A DNA stretch of 64,000 nt from Pseudomonas shahriarae (GCF_014268455.2 NZ_CP077085.1:1302001-1366000); one strand, 5' to 3'; numbered from the stretch's first letter, positions 18,669 to 28,067 are shown. The notes: a model not told the origin generated them from the letters alone. Translations and numbers: made by a program.

Positions 18669-18806
18669 CTGCGCGCTCCCTGCGAGGATGCCGGCTCATT
18701 GTGGCCAGTCAGGTGTTAACGCCGATACTCCGTGGCTGGGCGTACTGTACAGCGAGGTTTGTCCGGGTAAAATTGTGGCTAAACGCCATTATTGTTGGTG
18801 GCCAAG

Positions 18807-20726
18807 CTAGAGCGGTTCCACCATCCGGGTAGGAGCCGAGCCGTTGGCGTTGTGCTGGTAAATCGCCTCCGGCTGCCCTTGCTCATTGAAAAACACCTGG
18901 CCGATGCCGGCACTGTTCCACAGGCGTTCTCCCGCTTCGGCATGTTCCGGGGTATACGGCACCACTTGCATGCGCCGGCGCCGGGTCAGCCAGTTCAGGG
19001 GCGAGCGTGGTGAGTAGAGCCAGCGGTTAAGGCGGTCGAACCATTCCAGCAGGCGCGGCGGGAATTGGTTCTTGATGCCGCTGCTGGTGATCTGCCAGAT
19101 ATTCGGCCCGCCGTTGCGATGGCGGATCAGCACCTGGTAGACGAACGAGTAGTGCACATCCCCCGACAGAATCACGTAGTTACCTGGGGTGCGCGAGTGG
19201 CGGAAGATATTCAGGATCACCTGCGCGGCGCCACGGTGGGCCATCCAGTTTTCGGCATCGACCAACAGTGGGTAACCGCACCAACTGAAGACTTTCTGCA
19301 CCGTCTCGATCAGCTTGACGCCGAAGATCGGCGCAGGCGACACGATGATTGCCGAAGGGTGGTCGAGCAGTTCTTGTTGCAGCTCACTCAAGGCTTCCCA
19401 GTCCAGCAGGCCGGACGGTTGCTTGAGGGTGAATTCACTGCGCCAGCGCCGCGTACGGGTGTCGATGACCACCAGCGCCGGGGTGGTGGGCAGCACGTAA
19501 TGCCACTGTTGAAACTGCAGGAGTTCTTCAAGCAATTGGTCCTGGGCGGGCGCGGGTAAATGGTTGTCGTGCTGCTGGGCCGTCGCGCTCAGGGCCAGGG
19601 TTTTTTCCACGAGCGTGGCGAAGGCATCGGGGTTGTTGCCCCAGCCCTGGCAGAGCATATAGGCGAGCAAGGCGTTGCCGATGATGCGTTTGGAGAACGG
19701 GTGGCCATAGGCGGTCTGTTCCCACTGGGCGCTGAGGTTCCAGTCATCGGTGATGTCGTGATCATCGAAAATCATCAGGCACGGCACATGGGCGAACACC
19801 CGGGCCACACCGCCCAGACCGTCGCGAAACTTATCCACAGGCACCTGTTCGCGGGCGTAGCGCGCCCGTTCTTCGGCAGTGAGCCGAGTGGGCGGCTGTG
19901 TGGCGATCAGGGTCCAGGGGGTGGGCGACCAGACCAACAGGTACATGGCCATGACTTCGGCGAAAGTCACCAGGTGGTTGTCGGCGGTGCTGCTGGTGAA
20001 GATCGGCTTTTTCACCCCGCCAAAAAAGCGTTCGCGCAGGGTCTCGTTGCTCTCCAGGGCCGGCAACAGATCGGCGCGATGGTAATAGCTGGCAGGGTGG
20101 TCGTAGAGTTTGGCGCTGTCGTCCACCACGGCGCCATCGAGGTGCTCATCGAACAGGCCCAGGCGCGCAATCAGCCCATGGATGGCGCGCAGCATCGGCC
20201 CGGCCACATCGTCGGCGTACACCTGGTCGCCACTCATCATCAACAACGCCGGGCGCTGGGCCAGGCTGCGGTCGGCGGCCAACAGGCGATCAGCGCAGAG
20301 CAGGCCCTCGTCGGCGTAATGGTGGGGTTTGCGGCAAGAGCCGTGCAGCAACTGGCGGATACGGCTGTGCAGGATGAAGTCCGGGGCCTGGGCGCCTGGG
20401 TACAACAGATGCGGGGCCCATTGGGCGATGCCGGCGCCACCCTCGATCAGCAGGTCATAACGGATGGGCACGTCCTGGGGCAGCGGCGTGGCCAGCGACA
20501 CATCAATCAGGTGGATAAACGCCGCGCGGCCCACGGCAATGACCTGGCAGCGTGTGGCGTCGAGGTCGATATCCAGGGACTGTTCGCCCTCGTCCTGACT
20601 GAACTGCAACCGCAAGGTCAATGCCAGCGCGCGACTGCCCACCAGCCACAACACCAGGCGACCCGGCTCCAGGCGACGCAATAGGGGGCCGGCGAGGACG
20701 GAGGGCAATGTGTCGGGTTGCAGCAT
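18807..20726 (-). CDS. PhoD-like metallophosphatase
   Basis: A 639-residue protein of the PhoD-like phosphatase/calcineurin-like superfamily. Metal-site motifs are visible: MSGDQVYADDVAG, then FDDHDITDDWNL, and SGDVHYSFVYQVL. There is no twin-arginine or Sec signal, unlike secreted PhoD, so this is probably a cytoplasmic relative. Its length exceeds the classical PhoD, with an extra N-terminal region (residues 1-110) of beta character. Substrate unknown. It is transcribed alone, divergent from the RAYT gene. Confidence 0.8.
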   Translation of the reverse strand: MLQPDTLPSVLAGPLLRRLEPGRLVLWLVGSRALALTLRLQFSQDEGEQSLDIDLDATRCQVIAVGRAAFIHLIDVSLATPLPQDVPIRYDLLIEGGAGIAQWAPHLLYPGAQAPDFILHSRIRQLLHGSCRKPHHYADEGLLCADRLLAADRSLAQRPALLMMSGDQVYADDVAGPMLRAIHGLIARLGLFDEHLDGAVVDDSAKLYDHPASYYHRADLLPALESNETLRERFFGGVKKPIFTSSTADNHLVTFAEVMAMYLLVWSPTPWTLIATQPPTRLTAEERARYAREQVPVDKFRDGLGGVARVFAHVPCLMIFDDHDITDDWNLSAQWEQTAYGHPFSKRIIGNALLAYMLCQGWGNNPDAFATLVEKTLALSATAQQHDNHLPAPAQDQLLEELLQFQQWHYVLPTTPALVVIDTRTRRWRSEFTLKQPSGLLDWEALSELQQELLDHPSAIIVSPAPIFGVKLIETVQKVFSWCGYPLLVDAENWMAHRGAAQVILNIFRHSRTPGNYVILSGDVHYSFVYQVLIRHRNGGPNIWQITSSGIKNQFPPRLLEWFDRLNRWLYSPRSPLNWLTRRRRMQVVPYTPEHAEAGERLWNSAGIGQVFFNEQGQPEAIYQHNANGSAPTRMVEPL

Positions 20727-20900
20727 GAAAACACGGCTCTGTGCGGGATTGGACTGGGTAGGTTAACGCAGTGGATGTCGGTGTTTTGTCAAAGCAGGCT
20801 CACTGTGGCAAGCGGATACATGTGTTCACCAATCTTACGGTCATTGGCTGATACCCGCTGCTAGCCTCGACATGTACTTATTGTTCAAAGGCGCAAAGGA

Positions 20901-21359
20901 ATGCTTCGTCAGCCAGACTCTCATTTGTTACGCCGTGGCCGGTACTCGGAGCCAGGCCGATCCTATCTGATAACCGCCGTCGTGTATGGGCGACGGCCAT
21001 TGTTCCGTGATCTGCGCCTGGGCCGATTGTTGGTGGCCGAGCTTAAGCGTACCCATGACTCAGGCCAGGTCAACTCGCTGGCCTGGGTCATTATGCCGGA
21101 TCACCTTCATTGGCTGTTTGAGCTGCAAGAGGTGGGGTTGGCGCAAGTCATGGGGCGGACCAAGTCCCGGAGCACGCTGACGATAAACCGTGCTCGCGGT
21201 ACCACGGGGCCGTTTTGGCAGCGTGGTTATCATGACCGTGCGGTGAGGGCTGAAGAGGACCACCGGAAAATCGCTCGCTATATTATTGCCAATCCGCTGA
21301 GGGCAGGGCTGGTGGAGCATATCGGTGACTACCCATTATGGGATGCGGTCTGGCTCTGA
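20901..21359 (+). CDS. REP-associated tyrosine transposase (RAYT)
   Basis: A 152-residue Y1/HUH single-strand DNA transposase of the RAYT (TnpA_REP) group. The HUH motif is in MPDHLHWLFEL, and the catalytic tyrosine in the conserved IARYIIANPLRAGLV. GPFWQRGYHDRAVR is also characteristic. RAYTs recognise REP hairpins and probably spread REPINs; they are usually domesticated single-copy genes. A REPIN lies directly downstream (21375-21508), as expected of a RAYT locus. The GTGGGAGC REPs and the GTGGCGAGCGGGCTTGCC REP next to this gene belong to different groups, and this RAYT probably serves the second. Confidence 0.92.
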   Translation: MLRQPDSHLLRRGRYSEPGRSYLITAVVYGRRPLFRDLRLGRLLVAELKRTHDSGQVNSLAWVIMPDHLHWLFELQEVGLAQVMGRTKSRSTLTINRARGTTGPFWQRGYHDRAVRAEEDHRKIARYIIANPLRAGLVEHIGDYPLWDAVWL

Positions 21360-21374
21360 GTTTTGTGATGTGGT

Positions 21375-21508
21375 TGTGGCGAGCGGGCTTGCCCGCGCTG
21401 GGCTGCGCAGCAGCCCCAAAACCGGGCGCTATGGTATGTCTGACACACCGCAGAGGTCTGAAGGGGGCCGCTGCGCAGCCCAGCGCGGGCAAGCCCGCTC
21501 GCCACAGA
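21375..21508. repeat. REPIN downstream of the RAYT
   Basis: Two inverted REP units (tggcgagcgggcttgcccgc on the left and its complement on the right) flank a spacer that itself contains complementary 'gggctgcgcagc' segments. This is a classical REPIN adjacent to its transposase. Confidence 0.85.
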
Positions 21509-21531
21509 GGTAGGCACAGTGGGCCGCGCGG

Positions 21532-23772
21532 TCAGCATGGGGGCTGCGTGACCTTGGGGACGGTAAAGCGGAATTCACTGCCACGCCCCAGCTCGCTTTC
21601 GGCTTCGATCCGCCCGCCGTGGGCCTTGACGATGCCCTGGGTTATGTACAGCCCAAGGCCGCTGCCCGTGGGGTTGTTTTCGGTCAGGGTCCAGTAGCGA
21701 TCAAACACGTGGGGCAGTTGGTCAGGGGCAATGCCTTCGCCGGAGTCGCGCACCGCAAACACAATCTCCTCGCCATTGCTCATCGCCGAAATCCCGATCT
21801 TGCCCTGGCGCGGGGTGAACTTGATGGCGTTGCCGATCAGGTTCGACAGTACCTGGAACAAACGCTCCGGGTCGGCGTTGATCTGCAGGCCGGGTTCGGC
21901 GTTGAACGACAGGTCAACCCCCTTTTCCTGGGCCAGGGGCGCCAGCAGCGCATAGGCTTCTTCGAGGATCTGGCTGACGTCCAGGGGCACCGGCTTGACG
22001 GTATAGCGGCCCGCCTCGATCTTTGAGGTGTCGAGTAAATCCTCCAGCAATACATTCATGCGCGCGGCGGCCTGCTGCATGGTGTCGATGGCCGAGGAAA
22101 TTCGCCGCGAGGTGTGGGTACCATCAGAGCTGAACGCCTTTTGCATCATGCCGCACAGCATTGAAATCACGGTCATCGGGTTGCGCAGGTCATGGGACAC
22201 CACCGCCACCAGTTCATCCCGGGCGTGCACCGCTTGTTGTTCGCGCAGGACCTGGCGGGCCAGGTCGTTTTCCAGGGCCGAACGGCGCAGGTCGTTGGCG
22301 GCGAAACGGTCGCCAGAGCTCCACTTGGTGGAGATGCCAGCCATTTCCACCTTCCAGATTTCAAACGAGGTGCGTGGGCGAAGGCGCAGGCCCGCGTCGG
22401 ATTTTTCCAGGGCCAGCGGTTTCTGCGGGTCGCCGCTCCACTGGATGTTCTCTTTGACTTCCGGGCGGAACCACAGCACGCCGTTGTCCACCGGCTTGGG
22501 CAGGCTCATGGCCAGGACGCCACTGGCCACTGGCTGATAGTCGGCTGCGGGCGGGTAGACCGCTGACAGGTGGTGGCTGGCAAACACCGGTTGCCCGGTG
22601 TCCTGCAGCCATTTGTGTAAGGCGCGGATCTGCGCCGGTTCCGGGCAGTTGCCATAGCGATGCAGTTGCTGGCCCTCAATGATCGCCACGCCACCGGCCA
22701 GGACCAGGTCCATCAACACCTGCGGGCATTGGGCCAGGCCGTCGAACACCGTGTCCGCTGACGCGCTCATTGCCTGGTTGAGTGTGTCCAGGGCCTCGAC
22801 TTTTTCTTCACGCTGGCGGCTGATATCCAGGGCCTCCATGGCGCTGATCTGCAACGACAGCACCTGGCCGATGGTCTGGCAGGTGGTGCGCAGGTCGTTG
22901 GGCACGTGCAGCGGCTCGCGGTTGCCGCAACTGATCAACCCCCACAATTTGTCGCCTTTCATCAGCGAGATGCTCATGGACGACAGCACGCCCATGTTCT
23001 TCATGTACTGGCAGTGGATCGGCGACACGCTGCGCAGGGTGGCGAAGCTCAAATCCAGCGGTTTCCCGGTGTCCGGGTGCAGCTTGGGTAGCAGCGGCAC
23101 CGGCTCGTAGTCGGCATTGGGGATGATTCGCAGCCAGTTGGTGCGGTACAACTCGCGGGCCTGTTCCGGAATGTCGGACGCCGGGAAGAACAGGCCGTTG
23201 AACAGTTCCATGGACGGCGCGGACGCTTCGGCGATGACCTGGCCGTGGCCTTCCTCTTCGAAGCGATAAATCAGCACACGGTCATAGCCGGTCATGGCCT
23301 GGATTTCGCTCACGCTGATTTCGTACAAGGCTTGCAGGGTTTTCGCCGACTGCAAACGTTGCAACATCTTGCCCAGGTTGCTGGCGCGGCCGTTCACCGA
23401 CTTGGGCTGGAAGTGCTCGTAGCGTGGCTCGAACTCCAGCACCAGCACGCCTTGATGGCGGTGCAGCAGGCCTTCGAACTCGCTCCCGTTGAGGGTGACA
23501 TGCAGCGCCGGGGCGTCGATAAAGTTAAGTTGACTGGCGATCTGCTGCACCGTGCGCGCGTTATCCGCGCCCAACAGCGTATCCAGTGGCTGGCCAAGCA
23601 AGGTCTCAGGCGGGTGATTGAACAGGCTGGACACGTTGGTGCTGACTTGCACGATCTGCAGGTCCGGTTCGCGCAGGGTCAGCAGTGCGCCATGAGGCTG
23701 GATCGCGCCAGGGAAGCGGATCGGCTCGTCGGCACAGTTGGCCAGCAGTTCTTCAAAATCTTCGGGTTTCAT
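21532..23772 (-). CDS. bphP: Bacteriophytochrome histidine kinase
   Basis: A 746-residue red/far-red light sensor kinase. The start MKPEDFEELLANCADEPIRFPG places the bilin-binding cysteine at residue 13, as in P. aeruginosa BphP. A PAS domain (to about 115), a GAF domain with the PASDIPEQARELY motif, and a PHY domain follow. Then come HisKA (phosphoacceptor in VSHDLRNPMTVIS) and HATPase with NLIGNAIKFT, DSGEGIAPDQL and GSGLGLYI boxes. The start at 23772 overlaps the heme oxygenase stop by ATGA. BphP assembles with biliverdin made by that enzyme. A single-domain response regulator gene lies upstream of the pair. Confidence 0.95.
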   Translation of the reverse strand: MKPEDFEELLANCADEPIRFPGAIQPHGALLTLREPDLQIVQVSTNVSSLFNHPPETLLGQPLDTLLGADNARTVQQIASQLNFIDAPALHVTLNGSEFEGLLHRHQGVLVLEFEPRYEHFQPKSVNGRASNLGKMLQRLQSAKTLQALYEISVSEIQAMTGYDRVLIYRFEEEGHGQVIAEASAPSMELFNGLFFPASDIPEQARELYRTNWLRIIPNADYEPVPLLPKLHPDTGKPLDLSFATLRSVSPIHCQYMKNMGVLSSMSISLMKGDKLWGLISCGNREPLHVPNDLRTTCQTIGQVLSLQISAMEALDISRQREEKVEALDTLNQAMSASADTVFDGLAQCPQVLMDLVLAGGVAIIEGQQLHRYGNCPEPAQIRALHKWLQDTGQPVFASHHLSAVYPPAADYQPVASGVLAMSLPKPVDNGVLWFRPEVKENIQWSGDPQKPLALEKSDAGLRLRPRTSFEIWKVEMAGISTKWSSGDRFAANDLRRSALENDLARQVLREQQAVHARDELVAVVSHDLRNPMTVISMLCGMMQKAFSSDGTHTSRRISSAIDTMQQAAARMNVLLEDLLDTSKIEAGRYTVKPVPLDVSQILEEAYALLAPLAQEKGVDLSFNAEPGLQINADPERLFQVLSNLIGNAIKFTPRQGKIGISAMSNGEEIVFAVRDSGEGIAPDQLPHVFDRYWTLTENNPTGSGLGLYITQGIVKAHGGRIEAESELGRGSEFRFTVPKVTQPPC

Positions 23773-24383
23773 AGCAGTACCTCCTGGCTGTCGAGCCATT
23801 GCTCAAAACAGCTGAATGTCGAGCAGGCCGCGTCCTCCGCCTGCTGCCGGCCGAGGTCGTCCAGCGGGACGTGGCCCAAGTAGTCGAGAAAGTCTTTCCA
23901 GCGCCGACCAGTCTCGGTGCCGTATATATCGAGAAAGGCGCCGCCGTTGCTGGCGTCCAGCGCCAGACGCCGGGCCATCTCCCGGCGCAGTACCTGGCCG
24001 CCGAGGGTCGCGCCTTCGAGCACATACAACACGCCCAGGCAGGCGGCCGGGGTGTCGAGGCGTGGCAGGCGAGGGCAGAGGGGCAGGGCGGCAATCGCCT
24101 GGCTGGTGAGGCCCAGGGCAATCAGGTCACTGTGGAGGGTAGGAGTTTTCACCCGCAGCGCCTGGTTGAATCCCACAGGAATCAAGGCGCAGTCGTACAG
24201 TCGTGATTCCAGCGGGTGGTAGAAACCGTAGTAAGCCTCAAACAAACGCCGATACCCGTCGGCATCCAACTGCGGGGAAAAGAATGGCAAGCGTTTTTCC
24301 AGGGCCACATGGAGCAGGGCTGTGCCTGCGCGCAAGGCTTCAAGCAGGGAGGGCGCCGCGACGTCATGGGCCTGTGGATGCAT
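23769..24383 (-). CDS. bphO: Bacteriophytochrome-associated heme oxygenase
   Basis: A biliverdin-producing heme oxygenase of about 204 residues. The proximal-heme histidine is expected in LLHVALEKRLPFF, and GVLYVLEGATLGGQVL is the conserved distal-helix segment with the glycine-rich bend. It supplies the chromophore to BphP, with which it is coupled by a 4-nt overlap. Two starts are possible: ATG at 24419 (12 residues longer) or ATG at 24383 (MHPQAHDVAAPS). Neither has a strong ribosome site. I chose the shorter because the family fold begins after it. Confidence 0.9.
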   Translation of the reverse strand: MHPQAHDVAAPSLLEALRAGTALLHVALEKRLPFFSPQLDADGYRRLFEAYYGFYHPLESRLYDCALIPVGFNQALRVKTPTLHSDLIALGLTSQAIAALPLCPRLPRLDTPAACLGVLYVLEGATLGGQVLRREMARRLALDASNGGAFLDIYGTETGRRWKDFLDYLGHVPLDDLGRQQAEDAACSTFSCFEQWLDSQEVLL

Positions 24384-24585
24384 GCAGTAAGCTCGGACTG
24401 GTCGGCCAGGGCAAACCATGGCTGACGCGTGGGTGAAGGGCGGGCAACGATTCTGTTTGTCCCGTCGTCTCTATCTGAAAAGTTAGGTAAAAAATCTGAC
24501 GTTGTTGTCAGAAAAATAACCCAATATTCAAAAACAGACCCCACACCTTATCGCGAAGTTCGATTGCCGCCGTGTTGTGACGCTA

Positions 24586-24963
24586 TCAGTGCAGGGAGGT
24601 ACCCTGCACCAATGCCGACTGCACACAGTCAAGCAGGCGCTCGGTGCTCCATGGCTTGGGCAGGAATTTCACCGTATTGCCCAGTTGCGCCGCCATCACC
24701 GTATTGCCCGAGGTCAGCACCACCGGCAAGGACGGCCAGCGATGGGCCACGACCTTGCTCAGGTCATACCCGTTGAGCAGGCCGGGCATCTGGATATCGC
24801 TGACAATCAGGTCTACCGGATCACTGGTCCGCTCCAGAAAAATCATCCCTTCATCGGCCGATGGGAACGAGGTCACCACCGCGCCGAACTCCTCCAGCAC
24901 ATCCACCATCAACGAGCGAATTATCTCGTCGTCTTCCAGTACCAATATCGATGGCTGAGCCAT
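24586..24963 (-). CDS. Single-domain response regulator
   Basis: A 125-residue CheY-like receiver without an output domain. The acidic pocket (LVLEDDE), the phosphoacceptor aspartate (IVSDIQMPG), the threonine/serine switch (VLTSGN) and the lysine (FLPKPW) are all present. The ATG at 24963 (MAQPSILVLED) is preferred over an upstream start. It precedes bphO-bphP on the same strand with a gap of about 170-200 nt. It is the likely phospho-partner of BphP, an inference from position and from the usual phytochrome/response-regulator pairing. Confidence 0.85.
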   Translation of the reverse strand: MAQPSILVLEDDEIIRSLMVDVLEEFGAVVTSFPSADEGMIFLERTSDPVDLIVSDIQMPGLLNGYDLSKVVAHRWPSLPVVLTSGNTVMAAQLGNTVKFLPKPWSTERLLDCVQSALVQGTSLH

Positions 24964-25156
24964 GATCCTTACTCCACCATCTGGGTTGAGTAAGGTGGAG
25001 TGGCAGGCCACGGGATAGGTTCTACTGAATATTTTTTATTCGATGGGTGGTCACTTGGGCGTGTCGCCAGCGTGGATAAAACGGCCGCTGCTTGCGAGCC
25101 GCGGGTGGGATAAGCCAGGATGTGGGCCACGTAACTTCACAGCAAGGGATGCGAGT

Positions 25157-26089
25157 GTGAAAGAACTGATTGGGGCGTTGATCGTCGTTGCCACCGTGTT
25201 GTTCGGGTGTACCGGGGTATTGGTCGCCGTCGCGCTTACCACCCAGAAAAGCCGCCTGGAAATACTCAAGACCTTGGGCGGCATGAGCCTTGGCCGCGAC
25301 CGCTTTATCGGGATCGCCCAGTTGTGGGCCAACCTCTTCCAACGGGTGTTCGGGCAAACGTACCTCGCCCGGCGCCAACTGATCAGTATCCCGCTGTACA
25401 CCTTGCTCGTGTCGCTGGTGTTTTTTGTGGTGTGGCTGCTGGATCTCTACCTGTTTAAAAATCCCGAGCACGTGTTCAATGTGCCGCCGCCGCCGAATGT
25501 GCTGCAAGCCATCAAGGACTTCTACGGCAAGGGGCTGCTGGTGGCGATGGTGATCGACTGCGTGACCATCCAGTTGACCAAATGGAGCATCAACGTGGGA
25601 GCGCGTCGCGGGTTTGGTTCGTGGCAGTTCCTGGGGTGCTTTTCGGCGACGATTGCCTTGGCCTACCTGTTGTTCAGTGTGGCGGTCTACTGGTTTCGCT
25701 GGTCGGACATGAACGAGCTGTACGCCATGTTGCCCGCTGACGAAGTGCGGCCGACGATCGCGTTCAACCCGTTGCGCAATGTGCTGTATTCGATCGCGCT
25801 GTTTCAGCCCGTGACGTTTATCTATGCCACCTCCGAAGGCTTTATCTCCAGTTATTTCATGCCCGAGCCGATCCTGTTTTACTGCGCGGCGACCGGAACC
25901 CTCTCGCTGCTCACCATCGGCGTGGTCTATCAATTCGCCCGAGGTGCGGAGCTGTTGCGACGGTTGTGCATGGGCTTTGTCAGCCACGTCGGCACGCCCC
26001 GGACCAACGCCATGAGTGTGGTGTTCATGATGCTGCTGGGGCTGGTGTTGGTGCCGTTGTGCCTGATGGCGCTTTATCTGGCTGTCTGA
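25157..26089 (+). CDS. Integral membrane protein, unknown function
   Basis: A 310-residue protein starting at GTG 25157 (VKELIGALIVVATVLFGC), with 'aaggga' 8-13 nt upstream. A longer frame to 25043 exists, but its residues do not look like protein. About six transmembrane helices can be seen, including LISIPLYTLLVSLVFFVVWLL and VVFMMLLGLVLVPLCLMAL, with a soluble loop between the second and third. I do not recognise the family. It stands alone between the response regulator and the SDR gene. Confidence 0.7.
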   Translation: MKELIGALIVVATVLFGCTGVLVAVALTTQKSRLEILKTLGGMSLGRDRFIGIAQLWANLFQRVFGQTYLARRQLISIPLYTLLVSLVFFVVWLLDLYLFKNPEHVFNVPPPPNVLQAIKDFYGKGLLVAMVIDCVTIQLTKWSINVGARRGFGSWQFLGCFSATIALAYLLFSVAVYWFRWSDMNELYAMLPADEVRPTIAFNPLRNVLYSIALFQPVTFIYATSEGFISSYFMPEPILFYCAATGTLSLLTIGVVYQFARGAELLRRLCMGFVSHVGTPRTNAMSVVFMMLLGLVLVPLCLMALYLAV

Positions 26090-26106
26090 AGATTCGGCCT
26101 GTTCCG

Positions 26107-26826
26107 TCAGAAGCGTTCGTCCAGCAGGGCCGGCAAAGTCAGCTCTTTGACAAAGCTGGCCGATGACAGGCTCAAGGCCATGCGCACCACTTGCACCACG
26201 TCGTGTACCGGGATCAACTGCCCGTCGCCACGCTGCTCGGCCTCGAGGCGGGAGGTGCTCAATGGATCCTCGGTATTCAGGTAGCCCAGGTTCAGGCAGG
26301 TCACGCCCAGGCGCTGGTGCCGATAACCTTCACGCAAGGCATCGGCCATGCCGCGCAAGGCGAACTTCGACGCGCCGAACGTCACCTCCGGGCGCCCACT
26401 CTGTGGCAGGCCTGAGGTGGAGCCGGTAAAGATGATGCGTGGGTTGGGGCTTTTTAACAGCACGGGCAGCAGGCGCTTGATCAGCAGCAGGGGGGCAGTG
26501 ATGTTGCAGCTGACAATGGCTTCCAACTGCGTGTCTTCATCCTTGAGGAAGCTGTAGGCCTCATCGAACGCCTGTTCTTCCCAGATACCCAGGTTATAGA
26601 TCAGCGTATCCAGGCCGTCCTGTGCCACCGCCTGCTCGATGAGCTGCGCGGCTTGCGCCGGCTGGCCAAGGTCGGCTTCGACCCATGACACTTCGGCGCC
26701 GCTGCTGGATACCAAGCCTGTAGGACGGCTACGCGAGACCCCGATCAAGGTATCCCCCACGCCGCCCAAGCCTTCCATAAATGCCCTGCCCAAACCTTTG
26801 CTTGCACCGACCACCATGGTTCTCAT
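26107..26826 (-). CDS. Short-chain dehydrogenase/reductase
   Basis: A 239-residue SDR. The start ATG at 26826 (MRTMVVGASKGLGRAFMEGL) has 'aaggagaga' upstream; the longer frame to 27090 is not credible. The cofactor glycines are in GASKGLG, the NNAG-equivalent is NLG (IYNLGIWEE), and the catalytic residues are in ITFTGSTSG (Ser) and the later F-x3-K segment FGASKFALRG, where the usual catalytic tyrosine is phenylalanine. If the reading is right, the YxxxK motif is F-GASK, so the enzyme may be impaired or atypical. Substrate unknown. Confidence 0.8.
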   Translation of the reverse strand: MRTMVVGASKGLGRAFMEGLGGVGDTLIGVSRSRPTGLVSSSGAEVSWVEADLGQPAQAAQLIEQAVAQDGLDTLIYNLGIWEEQAFDEAYSFLKDEDTQLEAIVSCNITAPLLLIKRLLPVLLKSPNPRIIFTGSTSGLPQSGRPEVTFGASKFALRGMADALREGYRHQRLGVTCLNLGYLNTEDPLSTSRLEAEQRGDGQLIPVHDVVQVVRMALSLSSASFVKELTLPALLDERF

Positions 26827-27004
26827 TGATCTCTCCTTGAACTGACGCGCTGATGGAAAGTGCGCATGCAAACAGAGGGAGGGAGTGATGGCAATTGAAT
26901 GGCTGTGTCCAAATGTTTTGCCAGACAGCGGGAGCGATTTGCCTTCAGTTGATTTAGAGTGATGGCTTTTTGCCATTTGTCCAGTCGACGCTAAGGAAGT
27001 AAAA

Positions 27005-27565
27005 ATGAAACGGATCGAACGCGACTTCATCACCCTGTTCAATTGCCTGTGGTACCAGGATTTTCCGGTGGAGGTGGATGCCGTCACCAACCGTGCCGGG
27101 TGGACGATTCATGTGGGGCTGGTGATGCGCGAGTGCGCGAAATTGCTCGGCGCGCGTGCCTATTTCGAACAGGGCGGGCGTACCGATGCGGTCCTGAAAT
27201 ATCCCGACAAGAGCATCCTGTCCAACGTCGAATGGGAGTGGGTCCAGTCCCATAACGACAAAGTGGATGAAATCAGCAAACTGTTTAAAAACCATGAGCA
27301 GGCGGCGTTCTCCACCTTCGTGTCCTACAGCACCAAAAGCCATTTGCCCGAAGCCATCGAGAAGGCGTCCAAGCTCTGGGCCAAGGCCAGCACACCGCTG
27401 ATTTTCTTTGTCGTAACCTTTGAGTCGGTAGGGCGCGACCGGCACTTCCTGGAACTGCAAACGCACTTTTTCAGCCGTGGCAAACATAAAAAAATCCGTT
27501 CACAGCCAGCCCTGCCTTGGCAGATCAACCGGGCACGCTTCAATAACGTGGACGAGGACAAGTAA
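27005..27565 (+). CDS. Hypothetical protein
   Basis: A 186-residue soluble protein I do not recognise. It begins MKRIERDFITLFNCLWYQDFPVEV after 'taaggaag'. No membrane segment, cysteine cluster or nucleotide-binding motif is visible. Its composition is ordinary for this genome. The stop lies 56 nt before the small cytochrome c gene on the same strand, which may be cotranscribed. Confidence 0.65.
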   Translation: MKRIERDFITLFNCLWYQDFPVEVDAVTNRAGWTIHVGLVMRECAKLLGARAYFEQGGRTDAVLKYPDKSILSNVEWEWVQSHNDKVDEISKLFKNHEQAAFSTFVSYSTKSHLPEAIEKASKLWAKASTPLIFFVVTFESVGRDRHFLELQTHFFSRGKHKKIRSQPALPWQINRARFNNVDEDK

Positions 27566-27620
27566 ACCGCAGGCATAATTGCCGCCTCTACCGCCTGAAG
27601 CCCGTGACCTGGAGCCCCTG

Positions 27621-28004
27621 ATGAAACCCGCTGCCTTACTGACCCTGTTACTCACGGCCATGCTTTTCAACACGTCGGCGGTGGCAGCAGGTGATGCCGA
27701 GGCAGGCGGCCGGCTGTTCGCCAAGACCTGTGGCGGTTGTCACAGTGTCGGGCTGAACGCCCGTGGCGGCTTTGGGCCGCAGCTCAACGGGGTGATCGGG
27801 CGGCTGGCGGGCACCACGGCGGACTATCAGTATTCCGACGCGATGAAAAATTCGGGCGTGGTGTGGACGCGGGAAACCCTCGCGGCCTATATCGAGAACC
27901 CGAAAAAGGTGGTGAGTGGCACCCGCATGATTTTCTGGGGGATCAGTGATCAGCAGAAGATCGAGAATCTGCTGACCTATCTGGAGACCTTTCAGGCGCA
28001 ATAG
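27621..28004 (+). CDS. Small periplasmic cytochrome c (class I)
   Basis: A 127-residue monoheme cytochrome. The start ATG 27621 gives a signal peptide (KPAALLTLLLTAMLFNTSAVA), and the mature part begins AGDAEAGGRLFAKTCGGCHSV with CGGCH as heme site. GTRMIFWGI provides the expected axial methionine. The IGRLAGTTADYQYSDAMK segment is that of cytochrome c2/c550-type electron carriers. The upstream frame to 27579 is out. Redox partners are not evident from the neighbours. Confidence 0.9.
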   Translation: MKPAALLTLLLTAMLFNTSAVAAGDAEAGGRLFAKTCGGCHSVGLNARGGFGPQLNGVIGRLAGTTADYQYSDAMKNSGVVWTRETLAAYIENPKKVVSGTRMIFWGISDQQKIENLLTYLETFQAQ

Positions 28005-28024
28005 CGCGATACACCCAAATCCAT

Positions 28025-28052
28025 TGCAGGAGCCGGCAAACCGGCTCCTGCA
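28025..28052. terminator. Shared hairpin between convergent genes
   Basis: A 12-bp perfect stem (tgcaggagccgg/ccggctcctgca) with a 4-nt loop, located between the small cytochrome gene and phnX. It could terminate both. It lacks a T-run. Confidence 0.6.
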
Positions 28053-28067
28053 GGATTGGCAGCGATT

